Shown here: one piece after another, positions 36,117 to 46,100 of the stretch | How the letters are laid out: the number at the start of each line of letters is the position of its first letter | Numbering within the stretch: the first letter of the stretch is position 1 | Assembly (NCBI GenBank): GCA_014841835.1 | Contig: JACYUQ010000004.1 | Location: forward strand, 372,001 to 436,000 | Origin: Oxalobacteraceae sp. CFBP 13730 | GTDB taxonomy: Bacteria; Pseudomonadota; Gammaproteobacteria; Burkholderiales; Burkholderiaceae_D | Direction: 5' to 3' | DNA length: 64,000 nt | The notes under the pieces: generated by a model | Databases searched by the model: none | What the model was told of the DNA's origin: nothing | The model's input: the letters and a program-made list of their open reading frames with translations, nothing else | Program-made: the position numbers and the translations under genes

Positions 36117-37364
36117 ATGACCGGCACCAAGCCCCAGCACGCTCCCCAGATCTATTTTCCGGTCGTCGACGATGTCCTGCACGTCGGTGGCATTCCGCTG
36201 CCGCGCCTGGCGCAGCGCGTCGGCCGCACGCCGTTCTATGCGATCGACCGCGCCCTGTGCAGCGCGCGCGTGGCCAGCCTGCGCGCGATTTTGCCGCCGC
36301 AGGTCGCGCTGCATTATTCGATCAAGGCCAATCCGATGCCGGCGCTGGTGCAGCATATGGCGGGCCTGGTCGATGGGCTGGACGTGGCCTCGGGCAGCGA
36401 GCTGAAAATCGCGCTCGATACAGGGATCGACCCGGCCCGCATCAGCTTTGCCGGCCCGGCCAAGCTCGAGGGCGAGTTGACCCAGGCGATTGCCGCCGGC
36501 GCCTGCCTGAACATCGAGTCGCAGCATGAGCTCGACAACGCGGCGCGCATCGGCGATCTGCTGGGTATCGCGCCGCGCGTGGCGCTGCGCATCAATCCCG
36601 AATTCGAACTCAAGTCGTCCGGCATGCGCATGGGCGGGGGCGCCAAGCCATTCGGCATCGACGCCGAGCAGGCCCCGGACGTGCTGCGCCAGGCGGCAGC
36701 GCTGGGGGTGGATTTCGAAGGTTTCCACATCTACAGCGGCTCGCAGAGCCTGCGCCTGGACGCCATCATCGAGTCGCAGTCGCGCAGCATCGAACTGGCG
36801 ATCCAACTGGCTGGCGAAAGCCCGCTGGCGGTGCGCCAGCTGAATATCGGCGGCGGCCTGGGCATTCCGTACTTCCCGGGTGAACAGCGCCTCGATCCGG
36901 CGCCGATGGGCGCGCACCTGGCAGCGTGGTTGCCGCGCCTGGCCGAGGCGCTGCCGCAGGCGCGCCTGGCGTTGGAGATGGGCCGCTATCTGGTCGGTGA
37001 AGCGGGTGTGTACGTGGCGCGCGTGATCGACCGCAAGGTCTCGCGCGGCCAGGTCTTCCTGGTGCTGGATGGTGGCATGCACCATCACCTGGCGGCATCA
37101 GGCAACCTGGGCCAGGTGATCCGCAAGAATTATCCGGTCGCGATCGGCAACCGCATGAATGCGCAGAACGATGCGCCGGACAGCGGCCCGGCATCGGCCA
37201 CCGGCCCGCTGTGCACGCCGCTCGACATCCTGGCCGAGCGCATGGAACTGGCCCACGCCCGCGTCGGCGATCTGGTGGTGGTGTTCCAGTCGGGTGCGTA
37301 TGGCGCCAGCGCCAGCCCGGCCGGTTTTCTCGGCCATCCGGCGGCGCTGGAAGTGCTGGTCTGA
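36117..37364 (+). CDS. PLP-dependent decarboxylase, exosortase A system-associated
   Basis: This 415-residue alanine-racemase-fold decarboxylase is related to diaminopimelate decarboxylase LysA. The PLP lysine is in YSIKANPMPAL (near residue 71). NIGGGLGIPY is the phosphate-binding Gly loop, and EMGRYLVGEAG and the late FQSGAYGASASP segment complete the active site. It would decarboxylate an amino acid or an amino-acyl intermediate. The adjacent ligase suggests that the product is loaded on a carrier. The substrate is unproven. It is convergent with the O-glycosylation ligase gene. Confidence 0.93.
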   Translation: MTGTKPQHAPQIYFPVVDDVLHVGGIPLPRLAQRVGRTPFYAIDRALCSARVASLRAILPPQVALHYSIKANPMPALVQHMAGLVDGLDVASGSELKIALDTGIDPARISFAGPAKLEGELTQAIAAGACLNIESQHELDNAARIGDLLGIAPRVALRINPEFELKSSGMRMGGGAKPFGIDAEQAPDVLRQAAALGVDFEGFHIYSGSQSLRLDAIIESQSRSIELAIQLAGESPLAVRQLNIGGGLGIPYFPGEQRLDPAPMGAHLAAWLPRLAEALPQARLALEMGRYLVGEAGVYVARVIDRKVSRGQVFLVLDGGMHHHLAASGNLGQVIRKNYPVAIGNRMNAQNDAPDSGPASATGPLCTPLDILAERMELAHARVGDLVVVFQSGAYGASASPAGFLGHPAALEVLV

Positions 37365-37400
37365 GGCTGGCCTAACGCCCACCTGAGGCTGGCCTGCGGC

Positions 37401-38744
37401 TCAGGCGCCGCTGCGCGGGCGCGCCACGGCCGCCCGCGCCGTTTTTTTCGCCGTGCGGCGCGCCAGGTAGCGATCGATGAACGCAAGGTGCATCGGCGGC
37501 ACGTTGTCTTTCTGCGGCGCCCGGATCAATACCTTGTCGAGGCACGCCAGGATCGCGACGATGTAGTAGATCAGGTCGTAATACGCCATCGTCAGGAACG
37601 CGCCCGCAGCGAGATAGCCGATGATGCTGACCTGGCACATCCGGGCCAGCATCAGTGCCCAGGCGAGGTCTTCCTTGCCACGGCAATGGCGGATTACCCG
37701 TCCGCCGCAGCGCCACGCCACCACGAACATGGTCAGGAAGATCGCCAGGCCCATATAGCCCTGTTCGCCCAGCACCTGGAAGTAGATGCTGTGGGCATCG
37801 TAATAGCGCTCGGGATTCGGGGCATACAGCATGAACATCTGCGGCGAGAACACGCCCGGTCCGCCGCCCAGGGCGAAGTGGTTGGCGATATTTGCTGCGA
37901 AATACCAGGAATTGATGCGGCCGGTCGCCGACGCATCTTCGTCGTAGGTCTGGATGGTGTTCATGCGGCCGGTCCATTCGGGCGGCATCAGGGCGAACAC
38001 GATCGGCACGATCAGCACGAAGGCCAGGCCGGTCTTGAACTTGTGGGTCGACTTGAGCCACAGGAAAAAGCCCATGGCGAACGTGCCCAGCAATGCGCCA
38101 CGCGAATACGAACCGATCGCCGCCAGCATGGTCAGCACCACCATGCTCAGCGCCGCACGCTTGACCCACTTGTTCGGGGCGCGGGTCGTCATGTAGACGA
38201 GTAGCGGCGTGATCGTCACCATCGACAGCGCCAGCGTATTGTTGTCGCTGATGAAGCTGTTCATGGGGCCGCGCAAGCCTTCGCCGCCGCCGCTGAAGAT
38301 CACGAAGATGCCGCTTTTGAAACCCCAGAAGCCCAGCGACAGCGCTACCACCAGCGCCAGCACCTTGACGTCGCGCATCGTGCGCACGGTCATGACGGTC
38401 ACGAAGACCATCAGCATGGTCTTGGCGTAGCGGTCCCAGTAGTTCCACGCCTGGAACGGCAGTTGCGCGAAGATGGTCGTGATGGTGTACCAGATGAAAA
38501 ACAGCAGCATCACCACCACCGGCGCCGTCATCGGGATCTTCTTCTGCTCGCGCGAGATCAGGATCGCGGCCAGCGTCGCCAGACACAGATACATCGCAAA
38601 CGGGAAATTCTGCGCCGAGCCAAAGGTCAGGCGGTGCGGGTTCATCAGGCTGACCACGGCGTACGCCATGGCGCCCACGACGGGCCGCTTGAAGATGAAT
38701 GGCATGATCCCCGCGAAGGCGAGGAACAGGATAAGGTCACGCAC
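37401..38744 (-). CDS. O-glycosylation ligase / Wzy-like protein, exosortase A system-associated
   Basis: This 447-residue membrane protein has about 10-12 hydrophobic segments and a large periplasmic loop (about 255-330, with NTIQTYDEDAS and PERYYDAHSIYFQVLGEQGY), typical of the O-antigen ligase/Wzy superfamily. The XrtA-associated type is thought to transfer glycans to exported proteins or to polymerise repeats. The start is GTG 38744, which overlaps the upstream glycosyltransferase stop by 8 bp. The C-terminus is basic. Confidence 0.88.
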   Translation of the reverse strand: MRDLILFLAFAGIMPFIFKRPVVGAMAYAVVSLMNPHRLTFGSAQNFPFAMYLCLATLAAILISREQKKIPMTAPVVVMLLFFIWYTITTIFAQLPFQAWNYWDRYAKTMLMVFVTVMTVRTMRDVKVLALVVALSLGFWGFKSGIFVIFSGGGEGLRGPMNSFISDNNTLALSMVTITPLLVYMTTRAPNKWVKRAALSMVVLTMLAAIGSYSRGALLGTFAMGFFLWLKSTHKFKTGLAFVLIVPIVFALMPPEWTGRMNTIQTYDEDASATGRINSWYFAANIANHFALGGGPGVFSPQMFMLYAPNPERYYDAHSIYFQVLGEQGYMGLAIFLTMFVVAWRCGGRVIRHCRGKEDLAWALMLARMCQVSIIGYLAAGAFLTMAYYDLIYYIVAILACLDKVLIRAPQKDNVPPMHLAFIDRYLARRTAKKTARAAVARPRSGA

Positions 38745-39894
38745 GCTGGATCAACCTTTCGAACAGGGTGACGGCGCGGCGCGCATTGGCGCGCCACGTC
38801 AGCTGCTGCTCGTCGATGGCGTCGCGCGCGCCTTGCGCAACGCGGGCGCGCAGCAGCGGATCGTCGCACAAACGCTTGACCGCGCCGGCCAGGCCACCCG
38901 GGGTATCCGGATCGAACAGCACGGCGTTATGGTCGGCGCGCAGGATTTCGCGGATATTCGGCTGGTCCGGACCGACAATCGCCTTGCCCAGCGCCAGGTA
39001 TTCGAACAGCTTCAATGGTGAAGCATACTTCACCACGGCCGGTTGCAGTGCAATGTCGAACGCCGCCACGTAACGCGCCACGTCGTCGCGCCCGATGATG
39101 CCGGTAAACTGCACGCGGTGTTCGATGCCCAGGTCGCGCGCCTGCTGCTCGAGCGTGGCGCGCACGGGGCCGTCACCCACGATCAAGAGGTGGCGGCGCG
39201 CTTCCGGCGGGTCTTGCGCGATCAGATCGATCACCTTGTCCAGGCCATGCCAGTCGCGGACAAAACCGGTAAAGCCCAGCACCAGTACATCCTGCAGGCC
39301 CAGCGCGCGCTTGGCCTGCTCCACATCCGGCGCACCGGCGAAGCGCTCGGGGTCGATGCCGTTCGGGATCACGTCGATGCGCTCGGGCGGCACGCCGTAG
39401 GCTTGCACGATCTCGCCCAGCACGTGCGTGACCGGCAGCACCATGTCGGCGTTGCGCCAGGCATAGGCCTGCGACCAGCGGCCCAGTTTGGTCAGCGCCA
39501 GGCCGTCGTAGCGGGTGCGCTCTTCCAGGATCGGGGCGTTCACTTCCAGCAGCATCGGCAGCTTGTACTTGCGCGCCAGCCAGATGCCCGAGGGCAGGAA
39601 CAGGTTGTAGCGTTCATACAGCACGTCCGGGCGGTGCTGCTTGACTGCCTTGGCCAGGCGGCGGTAGGCGACCAGCGAATACGACAGCTCCATCAGTTCG
39701 TAGAACGTCTTCGGCACATGGCGCTTGAGCCAGGCGACCGGGCCGGCATCCGCGCCGAACGATTCGGTTTCGGCGCTCGGTGGCGCCACGATCACGACTT
39801 CATGGCCTTCGGCGCGCAGCGCACGGATCATTTCTTCGATGTGGACGTACTGGCCGTCCTTGGAACGGGTACGGTGGTGATAAAGGATTTTCAC
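38737..39894 (-). CDS. family 4 glycosyltransferase
   Basis: This 385-residue GT-B retaining glycosyltransferase has the N-terminal KILYHHRTRSKDGQYVHIEE segment, a central DVIPNGIDPERF, and a C-terminal GFVRDWHG...HLLIVGDGP...GIIGRDDVARY. The EX7E-type region is SPLKLFEYLALGKAIVGPD. GTG 39894 overlaps the upstream stop by 4 bp (GTGA), so the three minus-strand genes from 41075 to 37401 form one coupled operon. It would extend the lipid-linked oligosaccharide. Confidence 0.9.
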   Translation of the reverse strand: MKILYHHRTRSKDGQYVHIEEMIRALRAEGHEVVIVAPPSAETESFGADAGPVAWLKRHVPKTFYELMELSYSLVAYRRLAKAVKQHRPDVLYERYNLFLPSGIWLARKYKLPMLLEVNAPILEERTRYDGLALTKLGRWSQAYAWRNADMVLPVTHVLGEIVQAYGVPPERIDVIPNGIDPERFAGAPDVEQAKRALGLQDVLVLGFTGFVRDWHGLDKVIDLIAQDPPEARRHLLIVGDGPVRATLEQQARDLGIEHRVQFTGIIGRDDVARYVAAFDIALQPAVVKYASPLKLFEYLALGKAIVGPDQPNIREILRADHNAVLFDPDTPGGLAGAVKRLCDDPLLRARVAQGARDAIDEQQLTWRANARRAVTLFERLIQRA

Positions 39895-41075
39895 GCGGCT
39901 TTTCTCGCCAAGATGGAGTGGAACAGGTCGATCTGGCCCTGGGTGGTCGGTTGCCAGCCGAAGTCTTCGGCGTAGCGGCGGGTGGCGCTGTGCGCCGGGT
40001 AGTTGGCGCGCAACTGGTGCAGCGCCGCCACCAGGCCTTCGGGAGTGCGCTGCGGCATCAGGACGCCGGCAGCAGGCGCCGCCACCACTTCGGGCGTGCC
40101 CCAGACATTGCTGGCTACGACCGGCGTGCCGCACGCCATGCTCTCGAGCAGCACATTGGCCCAGCCTTCGCGGCTCGACGCCAGCACCAGGGTGTCGGCG
40201 GCGTTGTAATACGTTTTCAGTTCGGTCTGCGGCACGCTGCCCAGCAGTTTGACGCGGTCCTGCACGTTCAATTCACGCGCCAGACGTTCCAGATTGTTTT
40301 TTTCCGGGCCGATGCCGGCGATCAGGAGGTCGACGTCCGGCAACTGGGGCAGGGCGCGGATGATCAGGTCATGCGCCTTGCGCGGATCGAGCAGGCCCAC
40401 CGACAGCAGCGTGAAGCGTCCGGGCACCAGCCCGACGGCGGCGCGTGCGGCGGCGCGGTCGATGGGCACAAAACGCTCGAGATCGACGCCATTGCGCAGC
40501 GGCGTGATGTTGTCAGGCGACACACCCAGCCCAACCATCTCGTCCTTGAGCGCCTTGCACACGGTGATGATGCCGTCGGCGTCGCGCGCCGCATCCAGGA
40601 TCAGCTGACGTGGTCGCGCAAACTGGGGAATCAGGTTGATGTCGGTGCCGCGCGCCGTGATCACCACCGGCTTGTTGAAGTACTTGCCGAGCATCACGGC
40701 CGCCACCCCGTCAGGGTAGAAATAGTGGGCGTCGATGGCGTCGAAGTCGTAGCCGCCGTCGAGGATGCGGCCGATCTCCTTTTTGGCCGCATGCGCCAGC
40801 GTGTACGGCGTGACGTTCATGCCCACACGCGGCAGCACCAGATAGCGTGGGTGCGTGACGTCGATACCGTTGCGCGTTTCGCGTCGCGGCACCTTGGCCA
40901 GAGTGCCATAATGGCCAAAGCGCTCCCCCTTGAGGGGAAACCATGGCACTGGCGCCACGACACGTGACTCGACCTGCCCGCTGGCAATCAGATAGCGCAA
41001 TCGGGTCTCCACGAAGATACCGTGGTTCGGTTGCTGTGAATTGGGATACAGGGTGCTAAAGGTGAGTAACTTCAT
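39891..41075 (-). CDS. family 4 glycosyltransferase
   Basis: This is a 394-residue GT-B glycosyltransferase. Marks are LTFSTLYPN near the start, NHGIFVETR, ITPLRNGVDLERF, LLIAGIGPEKNNL and a donor-site segment SSREGWANVLLESMACGTPVVAS. ATG 41075 (MKLLTFS) matches the usual N-terminus. The frame continues to ATG 41204 with an unrelated leader. It starts the coupled glycosyltransferase/glycosyltransferase/ligase operon and is divergent from ugd. Confidence 0.9.
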   Translation of the reverse strand: MKLLTFSTLYPNSQQPNHGIFVETRLRYLIASGQVESRVVAPVPWFPLKGERFGHYGTLAKVPRRETRNGIDVTHPRYLVLPRVGMNVTPYTLAHAAKKEIGRILDGGYDFDAIDAHYFYPDGVAAVMLGKYFNKPVVITARGTDINLIPQFARPRQLILDAARDADGIITVCKALKDEMVGLGVSPDNITPLRNGVDLERFVPIDRAAARAAVGLVPGRFTLLSVGLLDPRKAHDLIIRALPQLPDVDLLIAGIGPEKNNLERLARELNVQDRVKLLGSVPQTELKTYYNAADTLVLASSREGWANVLLESMACGTPVVASNVWGTPEVVAAPAAGVLMPQRTPEGLVAALHQLRANYPAHSATRRYAEDFGWQPTTQGQIDLFHSILARKAA

Positions 41076-41354
41076 CGTGTCGTGCCAGGTGCTGATCGGT
41101 GCACCGCCGGATGCGTCGGTCCGGGAGTGGAAGTGTTGAACTGCAATGTCGTGATTATGCGAAAAATTTTGCTCTAGGGCAGCACAATTGAACGCGAAAC
41201 GCATAAATTTTTGACAACCATGATACTATAATTCAAGTTTTGTACGCATTTGTTACGTGTGGCAATTATTTTCCAATCTGTGGAAAAATAGCCTGGTTCG
41301 CCGTGCTGCTCTGCCCGGTTCTATTTTTCAGTTACCTAGTTCCCCATATAAATC

Positions 41355-42719
41355 ATGAAGATCACCATCATTGGCACCGGCTACGTCGGGCTCGTTTCAG
41401 GCGCTTGCTTCGCCGATGTCGGCAACACTGTACTGTGTCTCGACGTCAACGAAGAAAAAATTGCAATGCTCAAGAACGGCGTTATTCCGATTCATGAGCC
41501 TGGCCTCGACAACATGGTCGAGCGCAACGCCAAGGCAGGCCGCCTGCTGTTTTCGACCAGCTACGACGAAGCCGTCGCGCACGCGGATTGCGTGTTCCTG
41601 GCCGTCGGCACCCCGCCTGACGAAGACGGCAGCGCCGACCTGACCCACATCCTGGCCGCAGCCCGTTCGATCGGTCAGCGCATCGAAAAACCGGTCGTCG
41701 TGGTCGACAAGTCGACCGTGCCGGTCGGTACCGCCGACAAGGTGCGCGCCGCCATCCAGGGCGAGCTCGACAAGCGTGGCAGCACGCTGTCGTTCTCGGT
41801 CGTGAGCAATCCCGAATTCCTGAAAGAAGGCGCGGCCATTGACGACTTCATGCGGCCTGACCGCATCGTCGTCGGCAGCGACGACACCGTCGCCACCAAG
41901 CTGATGCGCCAGCTGTACGCGCCTTTCAGCCGCAACCACGAAAAGCTGGTCGAGATGGACGTGCGCAGCGCCGAGCTGACCAAGTACGCCGCCAACGCCA
42001 TGCTGGCCACCCGCATCAGCTTCATGAACGAGCTGGCCAACCTGGCTGAAGTGCTGGGCGCCGACATCGAAGCCGTGCGCCACGGCATGGGCCTGGACCC
42101 GCGCATCGGTTCGCAGTTCCTGTACGCCGGCATGGGCTACGGCGGTTCGTGCTTCCCGAAAGACGTCAAGGCACTGGTCAAGACCGGTGGCGACCATGGC
42201 CAGGTGCTGCACATCCTGGAAGCGACCGAACTGGTCAACGACAACCAGAAAAACGTGCTGTTCAAGAAGCTCACGCGCTTCTACGGCGGCGTCGAGGGCC
42301 TCAAGGGCAAGACGATCGCCGTGTGGGGCCTGTCGTTCAAGCCGAACACCGACGATATGCGCGAAGCCCCAAGCCTGGTGCTGCTCAAGGAACTGTTCGA
42401 CGCCGGCTGCCACGTGCGTGCCTACGATCCGGTCGCCAGCAGCGAAGCGCTGCGCGTGCTGGAACGCGAGCACGGCGCTGCACGCGTCGAATCCATGCTG
42501 ACGATCGTCAGCTCGGCCGCTGCGGCGACCGAAGGCGCCGATGCGCTGGTCCTGGTCACCGAATGGAAAGAATTCCGTGCACCGGACTTCGCTGGCTTGG
42601 CCACCATCCTGCGCGACAAGGCGATCTTCGATGGCCGTAACATCTATGATCCAGCGGTCGTCGCTGCTGCCGGTCTGGCCTACGAAGGGATTGGTCGCGT
42701 CAGCCGGACGGCCGTCTGA
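41355..42719 (+). CDS. UDP-glucose 6-dehydrogenase family protein
   Basis: This is a 454-residue NAD-dependent dehydrogenase. The Rossmann motif [11 protein letters not shown] is at the N-terminus, the catalytic Cys is in [12 protein letters not shown] (about residue 263), and the C-terminal domain has [16 protein letters not shown]. It oxidises UDP-glucose to UDP-glucuronate in two steps. The gene downstream starts within its stop (TGATG) and looks like a UDP-glucuronate 4-epimerase, so the pair would make UDP-glucuronate and UDP-galacturonate for the polysaccharide. A GDP-mannose dehydrogenase is less likely. Confidence 0.93.
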   Translation: MKITIIGTGYVGLVSGACFADVGNTVLCLDVNEEKIAMLKNGVIPIHEPGLDNMVERNAKAGRLLFSTSYDEAVAHADCVFLAVGTPPDEDGSADLTHILAAARSIGQRIEKPVVVVDKSTVPVGTADKVRAAIQGELDKRGSTLSFSVVSNPEFLKEGAAIDDFMRPDRIVVGSDDTVATKLMRQLYAPFSRNHEKLVEMDVRSAELTKYAANAMLATRISFMNELANLAEVLGADIEAVRHGMGLDPRIGSQFLYAGMGYGGSCFPKDVKALVKTGGDHGQVLHILEATELVNDNQKNVLFKKLTRFYGGVEGLKGKTIAVWGLSFKPNTDDMREAPSLVLLKELFDAGCHVRAYDPVASSEALRVLEREHGAARVESMLTIVSSAAAATEGADALVLVTEWKEFRAPDFAGLATILRDKAIFDGRNIYDPAVVAAAGLAYEGIGRVSRTAV

Positions 42720-43708
42720 TGCCAGCCCAGCGGATCCTCGTGACGGGCGCTGCCGGCTTTGTCGGCAGCTTCGTGGCCGCGCGCCTGGCGGCCATGGGCC
42801 ATCAGGTCGTCGGCTGCGACAACTTCAACGATTACTACGATCCGCGCCTCAAGCATGACCGGGTGCGCGCGCTGCTCGCACCCGCCGGCGTCGTCTGCCA
42901 CACGGTCGAACTGAGCGATGCAGCGCAGGTTGCCGCACTGTTCGAGCGCGAGCGGCCGCAGCTGGTGGTGCACCTGGCGGCGCAAGCCGGCGTGCGCTAC
43001 TCGATCGACAATCCGTCCGTGTATATCCAGTCGAACCTGGTGGGCTTTGGCAATATCCTCGAAGCCTGCCGCCAGGGGGCGATCGAGCACTTGTTGTACG
43101 CCAGCAGCAGCAGCGTGTACGGCAACAATGCCAAGGTCCCGTTCAGCGAAGATGACCAGGTCGATGCGCCCGTGTCGCTGTACGCGGCCACCAAGAAGTC
43201 CAATGAGTTGATGGCGCACTCGTACAGCCACCTGTTCAAGTTGCCGGCCACCGGCCTGCGCTTCTTTACGGTGTACGGTCCGTGGGGCCGGCCCGACATG
43301 GCGTATTTCAGCTTTGCCGAGAAAATGATGCGCGGCGCCACGATTCCCGTGTTCGCCGAAGGCTTGCTCACGCGCGACTTCACCTATATCGACGACATCG
43401 TCGAAGGGGTGGTGCGCCTGCTGTTCAAGCCGACGCCGGCCACGTCCACGAGCGCCCCGCACACGGTATTCAACATCGGCAACCACAATCCGGTGCAGGT
43501 GCTCGAGTTCATCCGCACGCTCGAGTCCGTGATGGGCGTCGAAGCGCGCAAGGAATTTTTGCCGATGCAGCCGGGCGACGTGCCAGCCACGCATGCATCG
43601 ATCGCCAAGCTCAAGGCCTGGGTGGACTTTGCGCCCACCACGCCGCTGGCGACGGGCCTGGCCAACTTCTGGACCTGGTACCGCGACTGGGCACCGACGC
43701 GCGCCTGA
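42719..43708 (+). CDS. NAD-dependent epimerase, UDP-glucuronate 4-epimerase-like
   Basis: This is a 329-residue extended short-chain dehydrogenase. The NAD-binding motif TGAAGFVGSFVA opens the protein, CDNFNDYYDPRLK resembles the glucuronate-epimerase group (CapI/LpsL), and the catalytic Ser and Tyr-x3-Lys are in YASSSSVYG and YAATKKSNE. The late segment TYIDDIVEGVVRL is also typical. It overlaps ugd by 1 bp, so the two act on the same substrate line. Confidence 0.92.
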   Translation: MPAQRILVTGAAGFVGSFVAARLAAMGHQVVGCDNFNDYYDPRLKHDRVRALLAPAGVVCHTVELSDAAQVAALFERERPQLVVHLAAQAGVRYSIDNPSVYIQSNLVGFGNILEACRQGAIEHLLYASSSSVYGNNAKVPFSEDDQVDAPVSLYAATKKSNELMAHSYSHLFKLPATGLRFFTVYGPWGRPDMAYFSFAEKMMRGATIPVFAEGLLTRDFTYIDDIVEGVVRLLFKPTPATSTSAPHTVFNIGNHNPVQVLEFIRTLESVMGVEARKEFLPMQPGDVPATHASIAKLKAWVDFAPTTPLATGLANFWTWYRDWAPTRA

Positions 43709-43738
43709 TGGCGCGGCGTCGGGTTGGATGCCTGCGCG

Positions 43739-44866
43739 TTATGCCTGGGTGACAGGATCGCTGATCGTTGTCTGTCCCAGGCGCTCTTTCTCCCGCTTCA
43801 GTTCGATCGCAATCGCTTCCAGATACTGGTGACCATCGCGCAGATCCGGTTCCAGGTGGTTGCCTTCGGCCCATTCATTCCATGATTTCAGGAACACCAG
43901 GCGGGCATCCGCGCCCTGGGCGCGGTCACGCGTCAGGTCGAATGCTTTCTTGAGCGCCTTGCCGTACAGCTGCGGCGTTGCGCCCGTCAATACCAGGCCG
44001 CGCACGCCGCTGCGTGGCGTGTTGTCCCAGCTGTTGATGACCGACGGATAGCGCGTCGCCGGCAGCGCATCGGGCAGGAAGTACTTGATCGACTTTTCAT
44101 AATCGTGAATGGTCGGCACACCCAGCCGGCGATACGCCGCATGCTTGAAGAGCGTGACGGGATTCTTCCAGCTGCCCCATGCACGCAATGGCGCATTCGC
44201 GTTGTAGATCGACGCATCGAACCCGAAATCTTCGGGATTCGGCTGATCCGCACTGCAGACACCCACGAAGTAAATCCCTGGCAGCCCGGCCCTGGCGGCC
44301 ATCTCGCGCCAGCGCGCAATCGTCGCTTTCGTGTCGGTGATCTTGAACGGGCGGTACACGACAAAGATGGGCTTGCCATCGACCTTCATGTAGCGCCGGT
44401 CGTTGAATGCCGGCAGCAGGGAATCGAAATGGCGCTGGTCGTCTTCGGCGCCTGGATACGTTTGCTCGATCAGTACCCGGTTCTCGGCGCCGTGCCAGAC
44501 GCCGCTCCAGGTTTCGTTGGCCCAGCACAGGCAGAACGGGAAGTCCGGTTCGCCCGATGCCAGCACTTCGGCGAACGGCCGTTCGAGCACGCGCTTGCCG
44601 TTGCCGAACCAGTAATGGTAATAGCAGAAGCCCTCAATGCCGTATTGCCGCGCGAGGTCAGCCTGTGCCTGACGGGTTTCCGCCACACGCAAGTCGTAGA
44701 ACCCCAGGTCGGCCGGCACGTGGGGCTGGTAGTGCCCCGGAAAGCGGCGGCGTGCCTTGGCGGTGTTGGTCCATTCGGTAAAGCCCTTGCCCCAGAATTT
44801 GTCATTGTCCGGGACCGGATAGTACTGGGGCAGATAAAAGGTGATGAGCCGTGGCATTGCAGTCAT
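43739..44866 (-). CDS. glycoside hydrolase family 99-like / WbsX-like protein
   Basis: This 375-residue protein has the WbsX N-terminus (RLITFYLPQYYPVPDND, GKGFTEWTN), then GFCYYHYWF and FCLCWANETWS, and a late LKSWNEWAEGNHLEPD. The family is found in O-antigen and EPS loci and has a TIM-barrel fold related to GH99. It may cleave or form glycosidic links in the repeat unit. No signal peptide is seen. ATG 44866 and ATG 44857 are both possible. It is convergent with the epimerase gene and follows a glycosyltransferase gene by 39 bp. Confidence 0.87.
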   Translation of the reverse strand: MTAMPRLITFYLPQYYPVPDNDKFWGKGFTEWTNTAKARRRFPGHYQPHVPADLGFYDLRVAETRQAQADLARQYGIEGFCYYHYWFGNGKRVLERPFAEVLASGEPDFPFCLCWANETWSGVWHGAENRVLIEQTYPGAEDDQRHFDSLLPAFNDRRYMKVDGKPIFVVYRPFKITDTKATIARWREMAARAGLPGIYFVGVCSADQPNPEDFGFDASIYNANAPLRAWGSWKNPVTLFKHAAYRRLGVPTIHDYEKSIKYFLPDALPATRYPSVINSWDNTPRSGVRGLVLTGATPQLYGKALKKAFDLTRDRAQGADARLVFLKSWNEWAEGNHLEPDLRDGHQYLEAIAIELKREKERLGQTTISDPVTQA

Positions 44867-44905
44867 GGGGCGTCCAGATAAGAATTAAAAATAGTCGAGA
44901 TCGGG

Positions 44906-45877
44906 TTATTCAATCGCGTCTTTATATTGGCGCTGGGGCGGCAATGGCGAGAAATTTGTGACGACCATATAGGCCCTGATCAAGATGCTTTTGATGCGAA
45001 ATTTCATTGAATCGTTATGTTTTCCCAATAACGGGAAAATGCAGGCAGCCAGTGCCAGTTTTTTCCGGCCAAACGCTTCTTCAAACGCCCACAGGCGGTG
45101 ATGATCGATCATCGACTTGAATGTGGTGCGATCGGCTTGCGGTCGGCCGTGATGCAAATTCGCGTGCTCGAGCACGGCGATTTCACCCAGGCGCTGGCGC
45201 AGTTTGCTTTTCGATTCGTTACCAGGATGACGCCGGATCAGGGTAATCGGCGCCATGCACAACGCGACGTTACCTGCGTTGACAACACGCAGTGAAAATT
45301 CCCAGTCTTCGGACGGTACGCCATCGAATGCCGGATCGAACCCGCCAATACCCGTGTAAAACGATTTTTTCAACGTCACGCCGCTCACCAGAAGCAACTG
45401 GAACTGGCTGGTCTTGGCGTATAAATCCGGTATGTCGGCAGTAAAGTTGGTTGCGTGGCGGCTGCCGTCAAAAAAACCGGTCGGTGCCCGCGAAAACGTG
45501 TCTTTCTGCAGATCGTCGCCGGTAAATACCTGATGGTTGGTATAGACGGCATCGCAATCCGGGTTGGCCTCGAGCCAGGCGTGCACCGTGGCGACGTGGT
45601 CGGGCGTGAGCAGGTCATCGGAATCGCACAGCGTGACATAGGGTGTGGTCGCGTGCTCGACACCCATATTGCGTGCGCGTTGCACGCCGATCTTGGATGC
45701 GGCAATGACCGTGATGCGATCTTCAAACTGCTTCAGGACGTCGAGCGTATGATCGGTCGATGCATCGTCGACGACAATGATCTGCGCAAATGGGCGAGTC
45801 TGGTTCAACGCGCTCTCGATCGTGGCGCCAATCAGATCTGCCCGATTGTAACTGGGAATAACTAAACAAATTTCCAT
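44906..45877 (-). CDS. family 2 glycosyltransferase
   Basis: This 323-residue GT-A glycosyltransferase starts at ATG 45877 with MEICLVIPSYNRADL. It has VVDDASTDHT, the metal-binding CDSDDLLT and the acceptor-side segment PSEDWEFSLRV. The frame extends upstream to 45967, but the leader is AT-rich and lacks family features. It acts in the cytoplasm on the lipid-linked oligosaccharide and is co-directional with the WbsX-like gene. Confidence 0.9.
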   Translation of the reverse strand: MEICLVIPSYNRADLIGATIESALNQTRPFAQIIVVDDASTDHTLDVLKQFEDRITVIAASKIGVQRARNMGVEHATTPYVTLCDSDDLLTPDHVATVHAWLEANPDCDAVYTNHQVFTGDDLQKDTFSRAPTGFFDGSRHATNFTADIPDLYAKTSQFQLLLVSGVTLKKSFYTGIGGFDPAFDGVPSEDWEFSLRVVNAGNVALCMAPITLIRRHPGNESKSKLRQRLGEIAVLEHANLHHGRPQADRTTFKSMIDHHRLWAFEEAFGRKKLALAACIFPLLGKHNDSMKFRIKSILIRAYMVVTNFSPLPPQRQYKDAIE

Positions 45878-46100
45878 GAATGCCAGACAGTTTAAATAGC
45901 GGTTGAGATAATCTGGAATCCCGTCAGCATCCAGAATCTGCAGTTTTATTGACTGCCATACTACCAAAATCTTGCCGGCGCTCGCTCGCGCGCTAAATTC
46001 GATTGCAGTAGCAGGCGGTTGATGCTAGGGTAGGTATGAATCCCCTGCTGCGCATCCCCTGTCTGCAACAACGTATTGCTTGAATTTCAGAATAACGATT

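Noticed and set aside
34485..37088. Very long minus-strand open frame of about 867 codons
   Set aside because: It is antisense to the acyl-CoA ligase and PLP decarboxylase genes, is His/Arg/Gln-rich without motifs, and is a typical shadow of GC-rich codon usage.
41211..41232. TTGACA and perfect TATAAT upstream of ugd
   Set aside because: The boxes are only 10 bp apart, so they cannot form one sigma-70 promoter. The -10 may be used with another -35 that I cannot identify.
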